Below are positions 18,776-27,177 of a stretch of 64,000 bases of DNA, piece by piece (position 1 is the stretch's first letter; every line of letters begins with the position of its first letter). This DNA comes from Rhodopirellula islandica (GTDB lineage: Bacteria; Planctomycetota; Planctomycetia; Pirellulales; Pirellulaceae). Location of the stretch: NCBI RefSeq assembly GCF_001027925.1, contig NZ_LECT01000041.1, forward strand, positions 1-64,000, written 5' to 3'. The notes under the pieces were generated by a model. That model did no database searches. It was not told the origin of the DNA and was given only the letters and a program-made list of their open reading frames with translations. The translations under genes and the position numbers were made by a program.

Positions 18776-19783
18776 ATGCCCGTCGATCCCGCTCCCGTCC
18801 TCCAGTACATCAATGGCTTTCGCTTTTCGAAGGTCATGTTTGCCGCAGTTGAATTGGGCGTTTTCGATCGCCTGGAGGAGCAACCGCGATCGGCAGCTGA
18901 TTTGGCGACGGAGCTCAAGTGCGAACCCGCCGCGATGAACCGCTTGCTCGATGGCTTGGTCGGCATGCAATTGCTCTCGCGTGATTCGCAGGTGTATCGC
19001 AACACGGAACTTGCTTCGGAATTGTTGACAACGGCCAGCCCCAACCGGATGACCGGCTACATCCAATTCAGCAACGATGTGAGCTGGAAGTTGTGGTCAC
19101 ATTTCGAAAACGCGATTCGCGAAGGTTCGCATCGTTGGAAGGATGCTTACGGTTGGGACCAACCCATCTTCAGCAGTTTCTTCGCGGATGAAGCTGCCAT
19201 GCGAGAGTTCTTGATGGGCATGCACGGCTATGGCGTGATCAGTTCACCCAAGGTCGTCCGCGCTGTGGATCTTTCCCCGTTCAGGCACTTGGTGGATCTT
19301 GGCGGCGCGACCGGGCACCTCTCGATCGCCGCTTGTGAAGCTTACGAGTCGCTGACCGCCACGGTGTTTGATTTGCCGGATGTGATTCCGTTGACCAAGG
19401 AAATTGTCGCGCAGTCATCGGTGGCGGATCGCATTGACGTGGTGGGAGGGGACTTCTTCGGCGACGATTTGCCCGAAGCAGATTTGATGTCTTTGGGTCG
19501 CATCTTGCACGATTGGTCCGATGAAAAAATCGATCGTTTGCTCGCAAAAATTTATGATCGTTTGCCTGATGGCGGTGGTTTGCTGCTCGCAGAAATTTTG
19601 ATCCAAGAGGATCGTGGCGGGCCGGATTGGGGACAAATGCAAGACCTCAACATGCTGGTCTGCACCGAGGGTCGCGAGCGAACACTGGCCGAATACGAAG
19701 CCATCATGCGCCGCGCTGGTTTCCGCGAGGTCACCGGGCAAGTCACCGGCGCACCCGTCGATGCGGTGCTGGCCATCAAGTGA
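18776..19783 (+). CDS. SAM-dependent O-methyltransferase (acetylserotonin/caffeate OMT-like)
   Basis: A 335-residue methyltransferase with the two-part architecture of the OMT family. Residues 1-90 form the winged-helix dimerisation domain (VLQYINGFRFSKVMFAAVELGVFDRL, SAADLATELKCEPAAMNRLLDGLV). The Rossmann domain carries the SAM motif HLVDLGGATGHLSIAACEAY, FDLPDVIPLTKE, and SLGRILHDWSDEKIDRLL, where the His-Asp pair corresponds to the usual catalytic base region. It ends in REVTGQVTGAPVDAVLAIK. Such enzymes often tailor phenolic or polyketide products. A link to the nearby KAS/ACP/oxidoreductase genes is possible, but a housekeeping gene lies between. Confidence 0.88.
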   Translation: MPVDPAPVLQYINGFRFSKVMFAAVELGVFDRLEEQPRSAADLATELKCEPAAMNRLLDGLVGMQLLSRDSQVYRNTELASELLTTASPNRMTGYIQFSNDVSWKLWSHFENAIREGSHRWKDAYGWDQPIFSSFFADEAAMREFLMGMHGYGVISSPKVVRAVDLSPFRHLVDLGGATGHLSIAACEAYESLTATVFDLPDVIPLTKEIVAQSSVADRIDVVGGDFFGDDLPEADLMSLGRILHDWSDEKIDRLLAKIYDRLPDGGGLLLAEILIQEDRGGPDWGQMQDLNMLVCTEGRERTLAEYEAIMRRAGFREVTGQVTGAPVDAVLAIK

Positions 19784-19996
19784 CCTGCATCAATCGCATC
19801 CGAATTCTGACGAATCTGGATACGGAAAATGCTTGTGCCGGAACATCGGTTCCAAGCACATGGGCAGGATTTGATTGGACACAGGAGGCGTTGGGCGTCA
19901 CCCACCATTCATTGCAATCGCTTGGGGCGTCGAGACTTGGCACCACCGCCGACAGAGCGAAGAACACGCATTCTCCAAACGCTGGTTGTTGCTGCA
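19784..19996. other. Intergenic, no gene seen
   Basis: Between the methyltransferase and the MITE-like repeat I see only a diverged copy (19802-19823) of the GAATTC...GAATCCAGCTAC motif that is repeated at 51512-51644. No open frame here has coding features. Confidence 0.5.
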
Positions 19997-20121
19997 ATCG
20001 GTCAGCAGGAATGATCGGGTAGAAACATGTGAGCCGTTTGGGCGTTAGCCCCGGTTGTACGTGGGAGCAACAACGCTTTCCGAAACAGTCCAAATGCCGA
20101 AAGACTCCTGCCGACCTGCTC
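19997..20121. repeat. MITE-like repeat, copy 1
   Basis: A roughly 125-bp element ending in AGACTCCTGCCGACCTGCT, with a diverged left terminus around 19997-20018. Its interior (GAGCCGTTTGGGCGTT, CCCCGGTTGTACGTGG, CAAATGCCGAAAGACTCC) matches 27050-27177 in the opposite orientation. The ends are inverted repeats, as in non-autonomous DNA transposons. The remaining sequence up to 20216 has no visible feature. Confidence 0.8.
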
Positions 20122-20216
20122 AGCCCGCTCCTCCGCTAAAATCAGCCCACCAAACCCCGTCTCCAAGCACGGACGACACCCTGTCTTCCAGAACTCCGTT
20201 GTGTGACTCAGCCGAA

Positions 20217-20576
20217 ATGCCGCGCAATCCAAAAACACCGGCAAAAGACTTCTTCACAGGTGTGGCATGGCTCGCTGGCTTTGGGCTTTTGGTTCTCCTG
20301 CTGTGGTTTGTTGCGTTACTCGTAATTGCAGCGTTGATTTTCTTCGGGCTGACTGCTTTCACCAACTGGAATCTCGGTGCCCGCATTGGCTTCAGCCTAA
20401 TTTCAGCATTCATCACCATGAAGGTTCTCGGCTTCATCTCGGCCACTCTCGACTTGATACCTGAAGCTTGGATCGAAGGCAAAAAGAAGACGAAGCCTTG
20501 TCCCGAATGTGGCAAGAATCTGCGTGCAGTGCTTGCGCAACAATGTATGCATTGCGGCGCTGACTGGCATTCCTAA
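20217..20576 (+). CDS. Small membrane protein with C-terminal zinc ribbon
   Basis: I take the ATG at 20217, giving 119 residues. Two hydrophobic segments (about 15-50 and 58-80) are followed by a charged stretch and a CPECGKN...QCMHCGADW zinc ribbon with CxxC...CxxC spacing. The longer frame upstream runs through the MITE-like repeat and lacks features. Function is unknown. The gene immediately downstream also encodes a small two-helix membrane protein, but the gap of 143 bp leaves cotranscription open. Confidence 0.65.
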   Translation: MPRNPKTPAKDFFTGVAWLAGFGLLVLLLWFVALLVIAALIFFGLTAFTNWNLGARIGFSLISAFITMKVLGFISATLDLIPEAWIEGKKKTKPCPECGKNLRAVLAQQCMHCGADWHS

Positions 20577-20719
20577 AGTCGTGCAACATGGTTCTAGCGC
20601 TAGTACCTTCGCTCTTTCGCAACGGGCGTTTGCGTCGGTACAATCACTCGCGATTCAACTCCACTGCTTTGATTGGGGCGGTGTCGTCCAGACCTTCCGT
20701 TGTACGTCCCAGGTTTTCG

Positions 20720-21232
20720 ATGAATGCAACCGCTCACTTGGTGTTTGACCGCGCGTATTACGAATCCAACTACGATGCTTGGCTCCGGCATCGAGCCAAA
20801 TTGCGCCCGTACGCGGTGTACCTTTCGCTGACCCTGCTGGCTTTCGGCGTTATCATGGCTTTCGGCGTTATCATGGCTTTCGCGTTTTCACGGCAATGGC
20901 TTGTTGGCGTGTCGTTCGCCTGCGCTGGCACCTACGAACTCGTCGAGGCGCTGACTCACAAATCACGCTGGATCAACGCTCGAGTCAAGGCAACCCGTGA
21001 GAACAAAACCGTTGAAATTCAGCTCTCGGAGACTGAACTGACAACGACCTCTTCGGTCGCGCATGGAACGATCTCGGTTGACGCATTCTCCGACATCATC
21101 CCTGCGCCTGACTGTGTGTTTTTGATTCCCGAATCGGGTGGATCCATCTTCATTCCCGCAGCGACCGTCGAACCGACCGATGCGTTTCGACCGTTGGTGG
21201 ATGCGTGGATGGCAGCGCGTAGCGGCGAATAA
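20720..21232 (+). CDS. YcxB-like membrane protein
   Basis: A 170-residue protein starting at the ATG of MNATAHLVFDRAYYES. Two transmembrane helices in the first 75 residues precede a soluble C-terminal domain with the pattern ETELTTTSSVAHGTISVDAFSDI and FIPAATVEP, which resembles the YcxB-like family. The first helix contains a six-residue duplication, AFGVIM twice, encoded by an exact 18-bp tandem repeat at 20841-20876. Role unknown; YcxB-like proteins have no established function. Confidence 0.65.
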   Translation: MNATAHLVFDRAYYESNYDAWLRHRAKLRPYAVYLSLTLLAFGVIMAFGVIMAFAFSRQWLVGVSFACAGTYELVEALTHKSRWINARVKATRENKTVEIQLSETELTTTSSVAHGTISVDAFSDIIPAPDCVFLIPESGGSIFIPAATVEPTDAFRPLVDAWMAARSGE

Positions 21233-21602
21233 CGATTTGCGATTTTCGGGGCATCAATGTGCGAGCCTAAATCAAGTCGTTTGGCGACCGACTGAGATCG
21301 ACTGTTCTGGCATTCTGCCGGTTTCATGCGTGTGCCCTTCGTGCGGACGAGTGTTCTCCTGAGACGTTGCTTCTCGTGTGCCTTGGTTGAGGAACTGTGC
21401 CGCCGTGTTGTTCGGGCGATGATTCGAGTGCCGAGTTCGCTGGCGCGTAGGAAGTCACTTGTTGTGGACCCAGTTTCGGTCGTGCTTGATTTCTGCGCGC
21501 ATTGGAATGCTCGGATACAATCGCTGCTTCGTGGGGGACCGTTCCAGCTTGGCCGGCCCTGGGGAATTCCTCATTGGTTTCGAAATTCAATTGAGCGTTT
21601 GG
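21233..21602. other. Intergenic, nothing recognised
   Basis: A 370-bp gap before the pectate-lyase-like gene. Open frames cross it on both strands but have no ribosome-binding sites, domain features or signal peptides. It should contain the promoter of the lyase gene; no boxes are obvious. Confidence 0.4.
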
Positions 21603-23078
21603 ATGAAGTGGCAGTTGGCATTGATTGTGGTGGTGTCGCTGGGATGCCTCCTTTGGGAACCTTTCGAGGAGGATCGCCACCAGAGTGAGTTGGACGGTGT
21701 GAGTTGGGTCTCGGATCAGGACGATGTTTCACCGTGTGGCGTCTTCAGTGATTTGAAGGCGTTCCCAGGGGCCCAGGGATTCGGTGCTACCACTGCTGGC
21801 GGGCGAGGTGGTGCTGTTTTGACCGTTGAAAACCTGAATGATTCGGGGCGAGGGTCTCTTCGCGAAGCGGTGGAAACAAAAGGTGCACGGTTCGTCGTCT
21901 TCTCCGTTTCCGGCACGATTGAATTGGAGACTCCGCTGAAGATCACAGAGCCGAACATCACGATCGCGGGCCATTCGGCGCCGGGTGGTGGCATCGCACT
22001 CAAGAACAGTGATTCCAACACTGGGCCGTCGTTTGTGGTGAATGCCAGTGAGGTGGTCATTCGGTATCTTCGCGTTCGACCAGGGCTGGCGGCACCGAGT
22101 ACATCGGTCGACGCCATCTCGATTCTGGGTGGCAAGAACATTGTCATCGCGAACAACTCGTTCAGTTGGGCGGTCGATGAAAACGTCAACCTTTGGTTCG
22201 ACGCCACGGATGTGACTGTCCAGCACAACATCATCTCAGAAGGCATTTGGGACGGGAATCACACTCAGCGTGGCTTGCACAGCAAAGGTTTGTTGAGCGG
22301 TTTGGAAAACGTGCGTGTTTCAGTGCACCACAACCTGTTTGCCCACAACGACGATCGCAACCCGCGTCTGACGGGGCTGGGGAAGAACGAAGTCGTCAAC
22401 AATGTCATCTACAACTACTATCAGGTGGGAACCAATTTTTCGATTGGTGTCGGATTCCAGGCCAACCTGATTGGCAATGTCTTTCTCCCAGGCAAGCAGC
22501 ATCGCGAACACCGTTATCCCATCGTGGTTGGTGGTCAATTGGTGGAGAAAGCAATATTTGTGAGGGACAATTTGAGTCCACGGCGGTCCACGGGAACCGA
22601 GGATGAGTGGCTGAATGTTGGTTTCAATGGTGTCATGGGTGATGGGGCGTACAACGGAACCTTGCTCGATGAGTCGGTTCGTGCGGGGACGCCCTTTGAG
22701 ATGAGCGCGGTGCCGGTCACTCTGGAACCAGCCGAGACGTTGGTTGAGCGATTGTTGCCGATTGTGGGAGCAACCTTACCGAGGCGTGATGCCGTGGATG
22801 TTCGAGTTGTCAGCGATGTTCGAAACAAGACGGGTGTGATGATCAACGACCCTGCTGAAGTGGGCGGATGGCCGGCACTGGAGCCAGGCACGGTGCAAGA
22901 TCGTGATCGTGATGGGATGCCCGATGCCTGGGAACTCCAGCATGGTCTGGATCCCGACGATTCTTCCGACGCGATGCAGGACATGAATGGCGACGGCTAT
23001 GTGAACCTGGAGCAATACCTTGAGTGCCTGGTGTTCGAGGAGATCTCGCGACGCAAGTTCACTCGACCAACGCAATGA
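21603..23078 (+). CDS. Exported pectate-lyase-like protein (PL1-type beta-helix) with calcium-loop tail
   Basis: I start at the ATG of MKWQLALIVVVSLGC, which gives 491 residues with an N-terminal signal, possibly a lipoprotein signal ending at that Cys. The body opens with AFPGAQGFGATTAGGRGGAVLTVENLNDSGRGSLREAV, the classic beginning of family 1 pectate-lyase beta-helices, and continues through repeated strands (NIVIANNSFSWAVDENVN, VRVSVHHNLFAHNDDRNPRLTG). The last 60 residues hold DRDRDGMPDAWELQHGLDP and DMNGDGYVNLEQYLE, calcium-binding loops often seen at the end of planctomycete polysaccharide lyases. The substrate is probably a pectin-like or other uronate polymer. The next gene is a cupin, which may assist degradation. 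Confidence 0.85.
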   Translation: MKWQLALIVVVSLGCLLWEPFEEDRHQSELDGVSWVSDQDDVSPCGVFSDLKAFPGAQGFGATTAGGRGGAVLTVENLNDSGRGSLREAVETKGARFVVFSVSGTIELETPLKITEPNITIAGHSAPGGGIALKNSDSNTGPSFVVNASEVVIRYLRVRPGLAAPSTSVDAISILGGKNIVIANNSFSWAVDENVNLWFDATDVTVQHNIISEGIWDGNHTQRGLHSKGLLSGLENVRVSVHHNLFAHNDDRNPRLTGLGKNEVVNNVIYNYYQVGTNFSIGVGFQANLIGNVFLPGKQHREHRYPIVVGGQLVEKAIFVRDNLSPRRSTGTEDEWLNVGFNGVMGDGAYNGTLLDESVRAGTPFEMSAVPVTLEPAETLVERLLPIVGATLPRRDAVDVRVVSDVRNKTGVMINDPAEVGGWPALEPGTVQDRDRDGMPDAWELQHGLDPDDSSDAMQDMNGDGYVNLEQYLECLVFEEISRRKFTRPTQ

Positions 23079-23192
23079 CGATGAGTGTGTCTCTGTTGGG
23101 GCGTGGTTTGGGGGCGTATGCTTCTCAGTGTTGTGGTCAATGTTCCGACCTTTTCTGTACCCAGAGTCGCAAGCATGTTGAGGGGGAAGCCG

Positions 23193-23567
23193 ATGCAAAC
23201 CATCCGAGTGGAGGAAACCGAGGGAGAAGTATTTCCGGCGGGTCGTCGCAGTTGCATTTTGGGGGGGCCGCGAGGGTTGCCCGTGGAGCAATTTGCGGTG
23301 GGCCATTCGACTCTTTTTCCCCAAGGCGCGATTCCAGAACACGCTCACTCGAACGAGGAGGTCTACGTCGTTCTTGCGGGACGCGGCGAGATGCGAGTGG
23401 GAAATGACGTGAGACAGGTTGCTGCGACCACCGCCATCTACATCCCATCCAATGTCCCGCACAGCTTGATCAATGACAGCGATGAAGATTTGGTGGTGAT
23501 GTGGATGTACGCACCAGGCGGGGTGGTCGGTCATTGGGAAGATGAGCGAGGCGGTCGGCCAGCGTGA
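23193..23567 (+). CDS. Cupin-domain protein
   Basis: A 124-residue single-domain cupin. The ATG at 23193 follows AGGGGG at suitable spacing. Metal-binding motifs are visible: PEHAHSNEEVYVVLAGRGEM (motif 1 with two His and a Glu) and PSNVPHSLINDSDEDL (motif 2 with His). Proteins of this type include isomerases and small-molecule-binding regulators. It lies 115 bp downstream of the lyase and upstream of an exported hydrolase on the same strand. A sugar-related role is plausible but not shown. Confidence 0.8.
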   Translation: MQTIRVEETEGEVFPAGRRSCILGGPRGLPVEQFAVGHSTLFPQGAIPEHAHSNEEVYVVLAGRGEMRVGNDVRQVAATTAIYIPSNVPHSLINDSDEDLVVMWMYAPGGVVGHWEDERGGRPA

Positions 23568-23664
23568 TCTTTTTGAATCTGGCCGGATCGTTTGGTGAAG
23601 TCTGAGCCAGGGGAACTGAATAGGAGTAGGATACGGGGCCCACATCACGACTTGGAGAGATCAA

Positions 23665-24561
23665 ATGACAAAGACTGTTGCGTTGGTTGTTGCGTTCGCC
23701 GGAGTGCTCACATGCCAAGTGGCGAGCGGGCAATCGAGTTTGGAGTTGAGGCTTCAGTCGCAATCCAAGTCAGATGCCGGCGAGTTTGTCATGCAACATC
23801 AGAAGGAGTCATGGAAGGCAGCCGAAACCGCCATCATCGTTTGCGATGCCTGGGACTATCATCATTGCTTCAATGCGGTCGGTCGTCTGAATGAAATGGC
23901 GCCGACAATGAACAGGGTGATCGCGGAAGCACGGCGGCGCGGTGTGACGATCATTCATTCACCCAGCGATTGCGTCGATTTTTACAAAGACAGTCCGGCT
24001 CGAAAGCGTGCGGTCATTGCGCCTGCCGCGACAAACCTGCCCAAGGAGATCGAGTCGTGGTGCTACACGATTCCCGCGGAGGAAGATGCCGAATACCCGG
24101 TCGATCAGTCGGATGGCGGCGAAGACGATGATCCCAAAGAGCACGCCGAATGGGCAGCGAAGCTCGAGTCGATCGGCCGTGATCCGAAACGGCCTTGGCA
24201 ACGGCAGCTGGACACGATCGAAATCGACGAATCCGTGGACTTCATCACGGACCAAGGTGACGAGGTTTGGAATGTCTTGGAATCCAAGAACATTGACAAC
24301 GTGATCCTGCTAGGTGTTCACACCAACATGTGCGTGCTTGGTCGCCCGTTTGGACTGCGACAAATGGCTCGCAACGGAAAAAAGGTTGTGTTGATGCGAG
24401 ACATGACGGACTCGATGTACAACCCAATGATGTGGCCCTACGTCAGTCACTTTGAAGGGACCCGGCGAGTGATCTCTCACATCGAGCGATACGTTTGTCC
24501 AACGATGACAAGCGATCAGCTTATCGGTGGTGAGCCGTTTCGTTTCAAGGGTGACGAGTGA
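23665..24561 (+). CDS. Exported isochorismatase-like cysteine hydrolase
   Basis: A 298-residue protein preceded by GGAGA at good spacing. The first 22 residues form a signal peptide ending in ASGQ. The body has the isochorismatase-family fold: TAIIVCDAWDYHHC with the catalytic Asp, RGVTIIHSPSDCVDFY, and the nucleophile region VILLGVHTNMCVLGRPFGLRQM with the conserved Cys. A long acidic insertion (EEDAEYPVDQSDGGEDDDP) sits between strands and is typical of the planctomycete members. Export is unusual for the family and suggests action on an extracytoplasmic amide or related substrate, unknown here. Confidence 0.82.
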   Translation: MTKTVALVVAFAGVLTCQVASGQSSLELRLQSQSKSDAGEFVMQHQKESWKAAETAIIVCDAWDYHHCFNAVGRLNEMAPTMNRVIAEARRRGVTIIHSPSDCVDFYKDSPARKRAVIAPAATNLPKEIESWCYTIPAEEDAEYPVDQSDGGEDDDPKEHAEWAAKLESIGRDPKRPWQRQLDTIEIDESVDFITDQGDEVWNVLESKNIDNVILLGVHTNMCVLGRPFGLRQMARNGKKVVLMRDMTDSMYNPMMWPYVSHFEGTRRVISHIERYVCPTMTSDQLIGGEPFRFKGDE

Positions 24562-25293
24562 AAGCCAGTCACGGATCCGAATGGAATTTGTCAGCCGGTT
24601 TGTTGTTAGGTGCAATTGTTCAATTCCTGTCCGGTGACCCACTCGATGTCTTTGGCGTTGCGTCATGATCCTGGCGACTCAGTGAATTGAGCGGGAATCG
24701 GTTTCGGCCATTCTGGCCTGCCGTGAACGTCGAGGTTTTCCCCGTTGCCATGTTGGCCAGTGCGGACGAAGGAGTCGTCCGGGAGTTGGGACATGTTTTG
24801 CCGAACAATGCAAGCGAACTGTCGATTCAGCCGGCCTTCGATTCTTTATGTGAGCCGTGAGCCGTTTGGACGTTGGCCCGGTTCTGTGGTGGTGGAACCC
24901 AGTCCAACGCCCAAACGGCTCAGCAAATCAACGCTCCCTGGCCGTCGGGTGCCGTGGACCGGCGGTCATCTGTCCTACCCACTTGCGTTAGGAACGCTTT
25001 GCGCGAAGCACCGCAAGGGATGCTTCTGCATAGGTAATTGATCGTTCCTTCTCGACCTCTCTTATTGACGACAGGTGGGGCTTCTTCCCCCAACGATTAG
25101 ACTATCGATTCATGAGGTTCTTGATTTCCAACGATGGGTAAATGCTTGACGGATTGCAGGATGCACCTAGGATTTCATGAGAGTTTTGTCTTTGGCGGAA
25201 GGCAAAAGAATTCAATGGGAACGAGCCGCACTGATTCTGTCAGGTGGTTGCTTTTTCCCCTGTTGTTCATTTCTTATGCTTCCGAGAGTATTG
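24562..25293. other. Long intergenic region
   Basis: A 732-bp gap between the isochorismatase-like gene and the DUF1559 gene. The only structure recognised is the inverted repeat at 24859-24921. Several open frames occur, but none has coding features that I can defend. The promoter of the DUF1559 gene presumably lies near the right end. Confidence 0.5.
24859..24921. repeat. Hairpin related to the MITE-like family
   Basis: Arms GAGCCGTTTGGACGTTGG (24859-24876) and its near-complement (24904-24921) pair over 18 bp with one mismatch. The arm is the same GAGCCGTTTGGGCGTTGG sequence found inside the MITE-like copies at 19997-20121 and 27050-27177, so this is probably a rearranged or partial relative. 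Confidence 0.7.
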
Positions 25294-26511
25294 ATGAATC
25301 TTCGTTCAAGACACCGAAGTGAGGATGGTTTTACCTTAGTCGAGCTGTTGGTGGTAATTGCCATCATTGGGGTGCTCGTCGGTCTGTTGTTGCCAGCGGT
25401 TCAAGCGGCTCGAGAGGCTGCAAGGCGAATGAGTTGCAGCAACAATATGAAGCAGTTGGGGCTGGCGTTGCACAACTACCACTCTGCTTACAATCGTCTT
25501 CCACAGCAGCGTGGCGGGACGAGCAACGTCAACGACACGTGGCCTCCAGGGACTTACGAGGGGCACAATAATTTGCAGCTCAGTTTTTTGGTGGGTGTTT
25601 TGCCCTTCATTGAACAGCAAGCTTTGTGGGAGCAGATCAGCAATCCGTTGGCGGTCAATTCTGACGGAACGGTCAGGTCACCTTCGTGGCCAGCCATGGG
25701 ACCTGTGGTTGATAACCGACCGCTGTATCCCCCATGGGTCACCGAATTGTCGGCGTTGCGATGTCCGAGCGATCCCGGCAGGGGAGCACCAGCGTACGGC
25801 CGGACAAACTATGCAGCGAACCAAGGCGACACGATTTACAACAGCAACGGGATCTACGCTGCTTGGAATAACTTTCAGACTCCGGCAGGTTGGCCCAGTC
25901 TCAAGGGGACGTTGCGTGGTTTCTTCAATGCGCGTTCCTCAACCAAGTTCCGAGACATCTTGGATGGTTTGTCGAACACGATCATGCTCGGTGAAATCGC
26001 GACGGACTTAGGTGATCGTGATGCTCGAACATCGACCACTCAGGAAGCCAACGGGTTGCGAGTTCCCAACACGGCGCTCGCCTGTCGTTCATCGCTTGAT
26101 CCCGAACGGCCATCGTTTTGGAGTGCTGCTGTGCAGACTCCAGCGGATGCGGACTCGACGAATGGGCCTCGTTTTGTACGTGGTTTCCAGTGGTCCAACG
26201 GATTTCAAATCCACACGGGCTTTCAGACGATCTTGCCGCCCAACAGTGAGATCTGTCAGGAGGCACCGGTTGGAAATTGGATGAGCACTTACGACCAGTC
26301 CGGAAACTTCACTGCATCCAGTCGTCACCAAGGTGGTGTCCATGTTGTCATGGGGGACGGGGCGGTCAAGTTCATCACGGAGTCCATCGAGGCAGGGAAC
26401 TCCGACGCAAAACCTGTCGATCCCTGGCAGACCCAAGGGGTCGGCAGCCCGTTTGGGCTATGGGGAGCACTGGGAACCAAGGCCAACGGCGAGATCGTCT
26501 CACTTGACTGA
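25294..26511 (+). CDS. DUF1559 prepilin-like protein
   Basis: A 405-residue type II pseudopilin-like protein from the large planctomycete DUF1559 family. The N terminus is a class III signal with cleavage expected after Gly12 in [17 protein letters not shown], and Glu at position 5 of the mature protein. The segment [36 protein letters not shown] is diagnostic, and the C-terminal [21 protein letters not shown] closes the domain. I start at ATG 25294, just before the short basic leader. It would be processed by a prepilin peptidase and anchored in the inner membrane. The following small lipoprotein gene is a common partner. Confidence 0.93.
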   Translation: MNLRSRHRSEDGFTLVELLVVIAIIGVLVGLLLPAVQAAREAARRMSCSNNMKQLGLALHNYHSAYNRLPQQRGGTSNVNDTWPPGTYEGHNNLQLSFLVGVLPFIEQQALWEQISNPLAVNSDGTVRSPSWPAMGPVVDNRPLYPPWVTELSALRCPSDPGRGAPAYGRTNYAANQGDTIYNSNGIYAAWNNFQTPAGWPSLKGTLRGFFNARSSTKFRDILDGLSNTIMLGEIATDLGDRDARTSTTQEANGLRVPNTALACRSSLDPERPSFWSAAVQTPADADSTNGPRFVRGFQWSNGFQIHTGFQTILPPNSEICQEAPVGNWMSTYDQSGNFTASSRHQGGVHVVMGDGAVKFITESIEAGNSDAKPVDPWQTQGVGSPFGLWGALGTKANGEIVSLD

Positions 26512-26639
26512 GAACGTTTGGTCTGTTCGTTCCTGATCGCGTTTCCAGGAACATGTATCTGAATCAATCCGTCCGGCGTTGCTGTTGGTTCGCTGGCGGA
26601 TTTGTGCTTTGCTGTTATCTCATTTTTTGGCATCCTAAT

Positions 26640-26870
26640 ATGACACGTACATTCATCGGCTTGATCATGACTCTCGCTTGCCTCTCACTGGCAGGCTGCG
26701 GTTCCGAGAACAAAGCGGAGGTCATCTTTGACGCGGGCGAACACGCGAAGACGACGGCGTCTCCAGAGGAAGTCCAAAGGAGAATGGCGGAAGCGATGGC
26801 TGGGGCCGGCAAAAGCGGCAAAGCTCGTGGTGCAGAATTGAAAGCGGAAGCCTCCAAAAAATCGGAGTGA
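26640..26870 (+). CDS. Small lipoprotein downstream of the DUF1559 gene
   Basis: A 76-residue protein with a lipoprotein signal peptide (TFIGLIMTLACLSLAGC; lipobox LAGC). The mature part is short, charged and helical, ending in Lys/Glu/Ala-rich sequence. It begins 128 bp after the DUF1559 stop codon on the same strand. Small lipoproteins after DUF1559 genes recur in planctomycetes. No function is known, and the ribosome-binding site is not evident. Confidence 0.7.
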   Translation: MTRTFIGLIMTLACLSLAGCGSENKAEVIFDAGEHAKTTASPEEVQRRMAEAMAGAGKSGKARGAELKAEASKKSE

Positions 26871-27049
26871 TTTCATTGGTTGCCGCCAGTTTCGTCTTTG
26901 AGGAGGCTGGGGGTTTTCCTTCCTTGTGGGAAGGCTTGATCGATGAGGGAACGTTCAGAAACGACTTCGGTCCTTTCCAAATGATCGCGGAAGGAACAGA
27001 GGCCGTTTGCGCCACTCCGCTAAGACGAAGTCAATGATGAGTGATTCCT

Positions 27050-27177
27050 AAGCAGGTCGGCAGGAGTCTTTCGGCATTTGAAATGTCTTGGCAAGCGTGG
27101 TTGCTTCCACGTACAACCGGGGCCAACGCCCAAACGGCTCACATGATTATGCCCGATCATTCCTGCCGGCCTGCTTA
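27050..27177. repeat. MITE-like repeat, copy 2
   Basis: A 128-bp element with inverted ends TAAGCAGGTCGGCAGGA on the left and its near-complement on the right. It is the inverted counterpart of 19997-20121. The right end overlaps the last codon position of the alkD-like gene: the TTA at 27175-27177 is that gene's stop codon read on the minus strand. The left half of the gap, 26871-27049, shows nothing else. Confidence 0.85.

Noticed and set aside
21326..21688. Open frame of 120 codons before the pectate-lyase-like gene
   Set aside because: It overlaps the lyase start in another frame, has many Arg/Cys residues typical of noncoding frames, and no recognisable domain.
24745..25041. Open frame of 98 codons in the gap before the DUF1559 gene
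   Set aside because: It runs through the hairpin at 24859-24921 and has a composition unlike the neighbouring genes.
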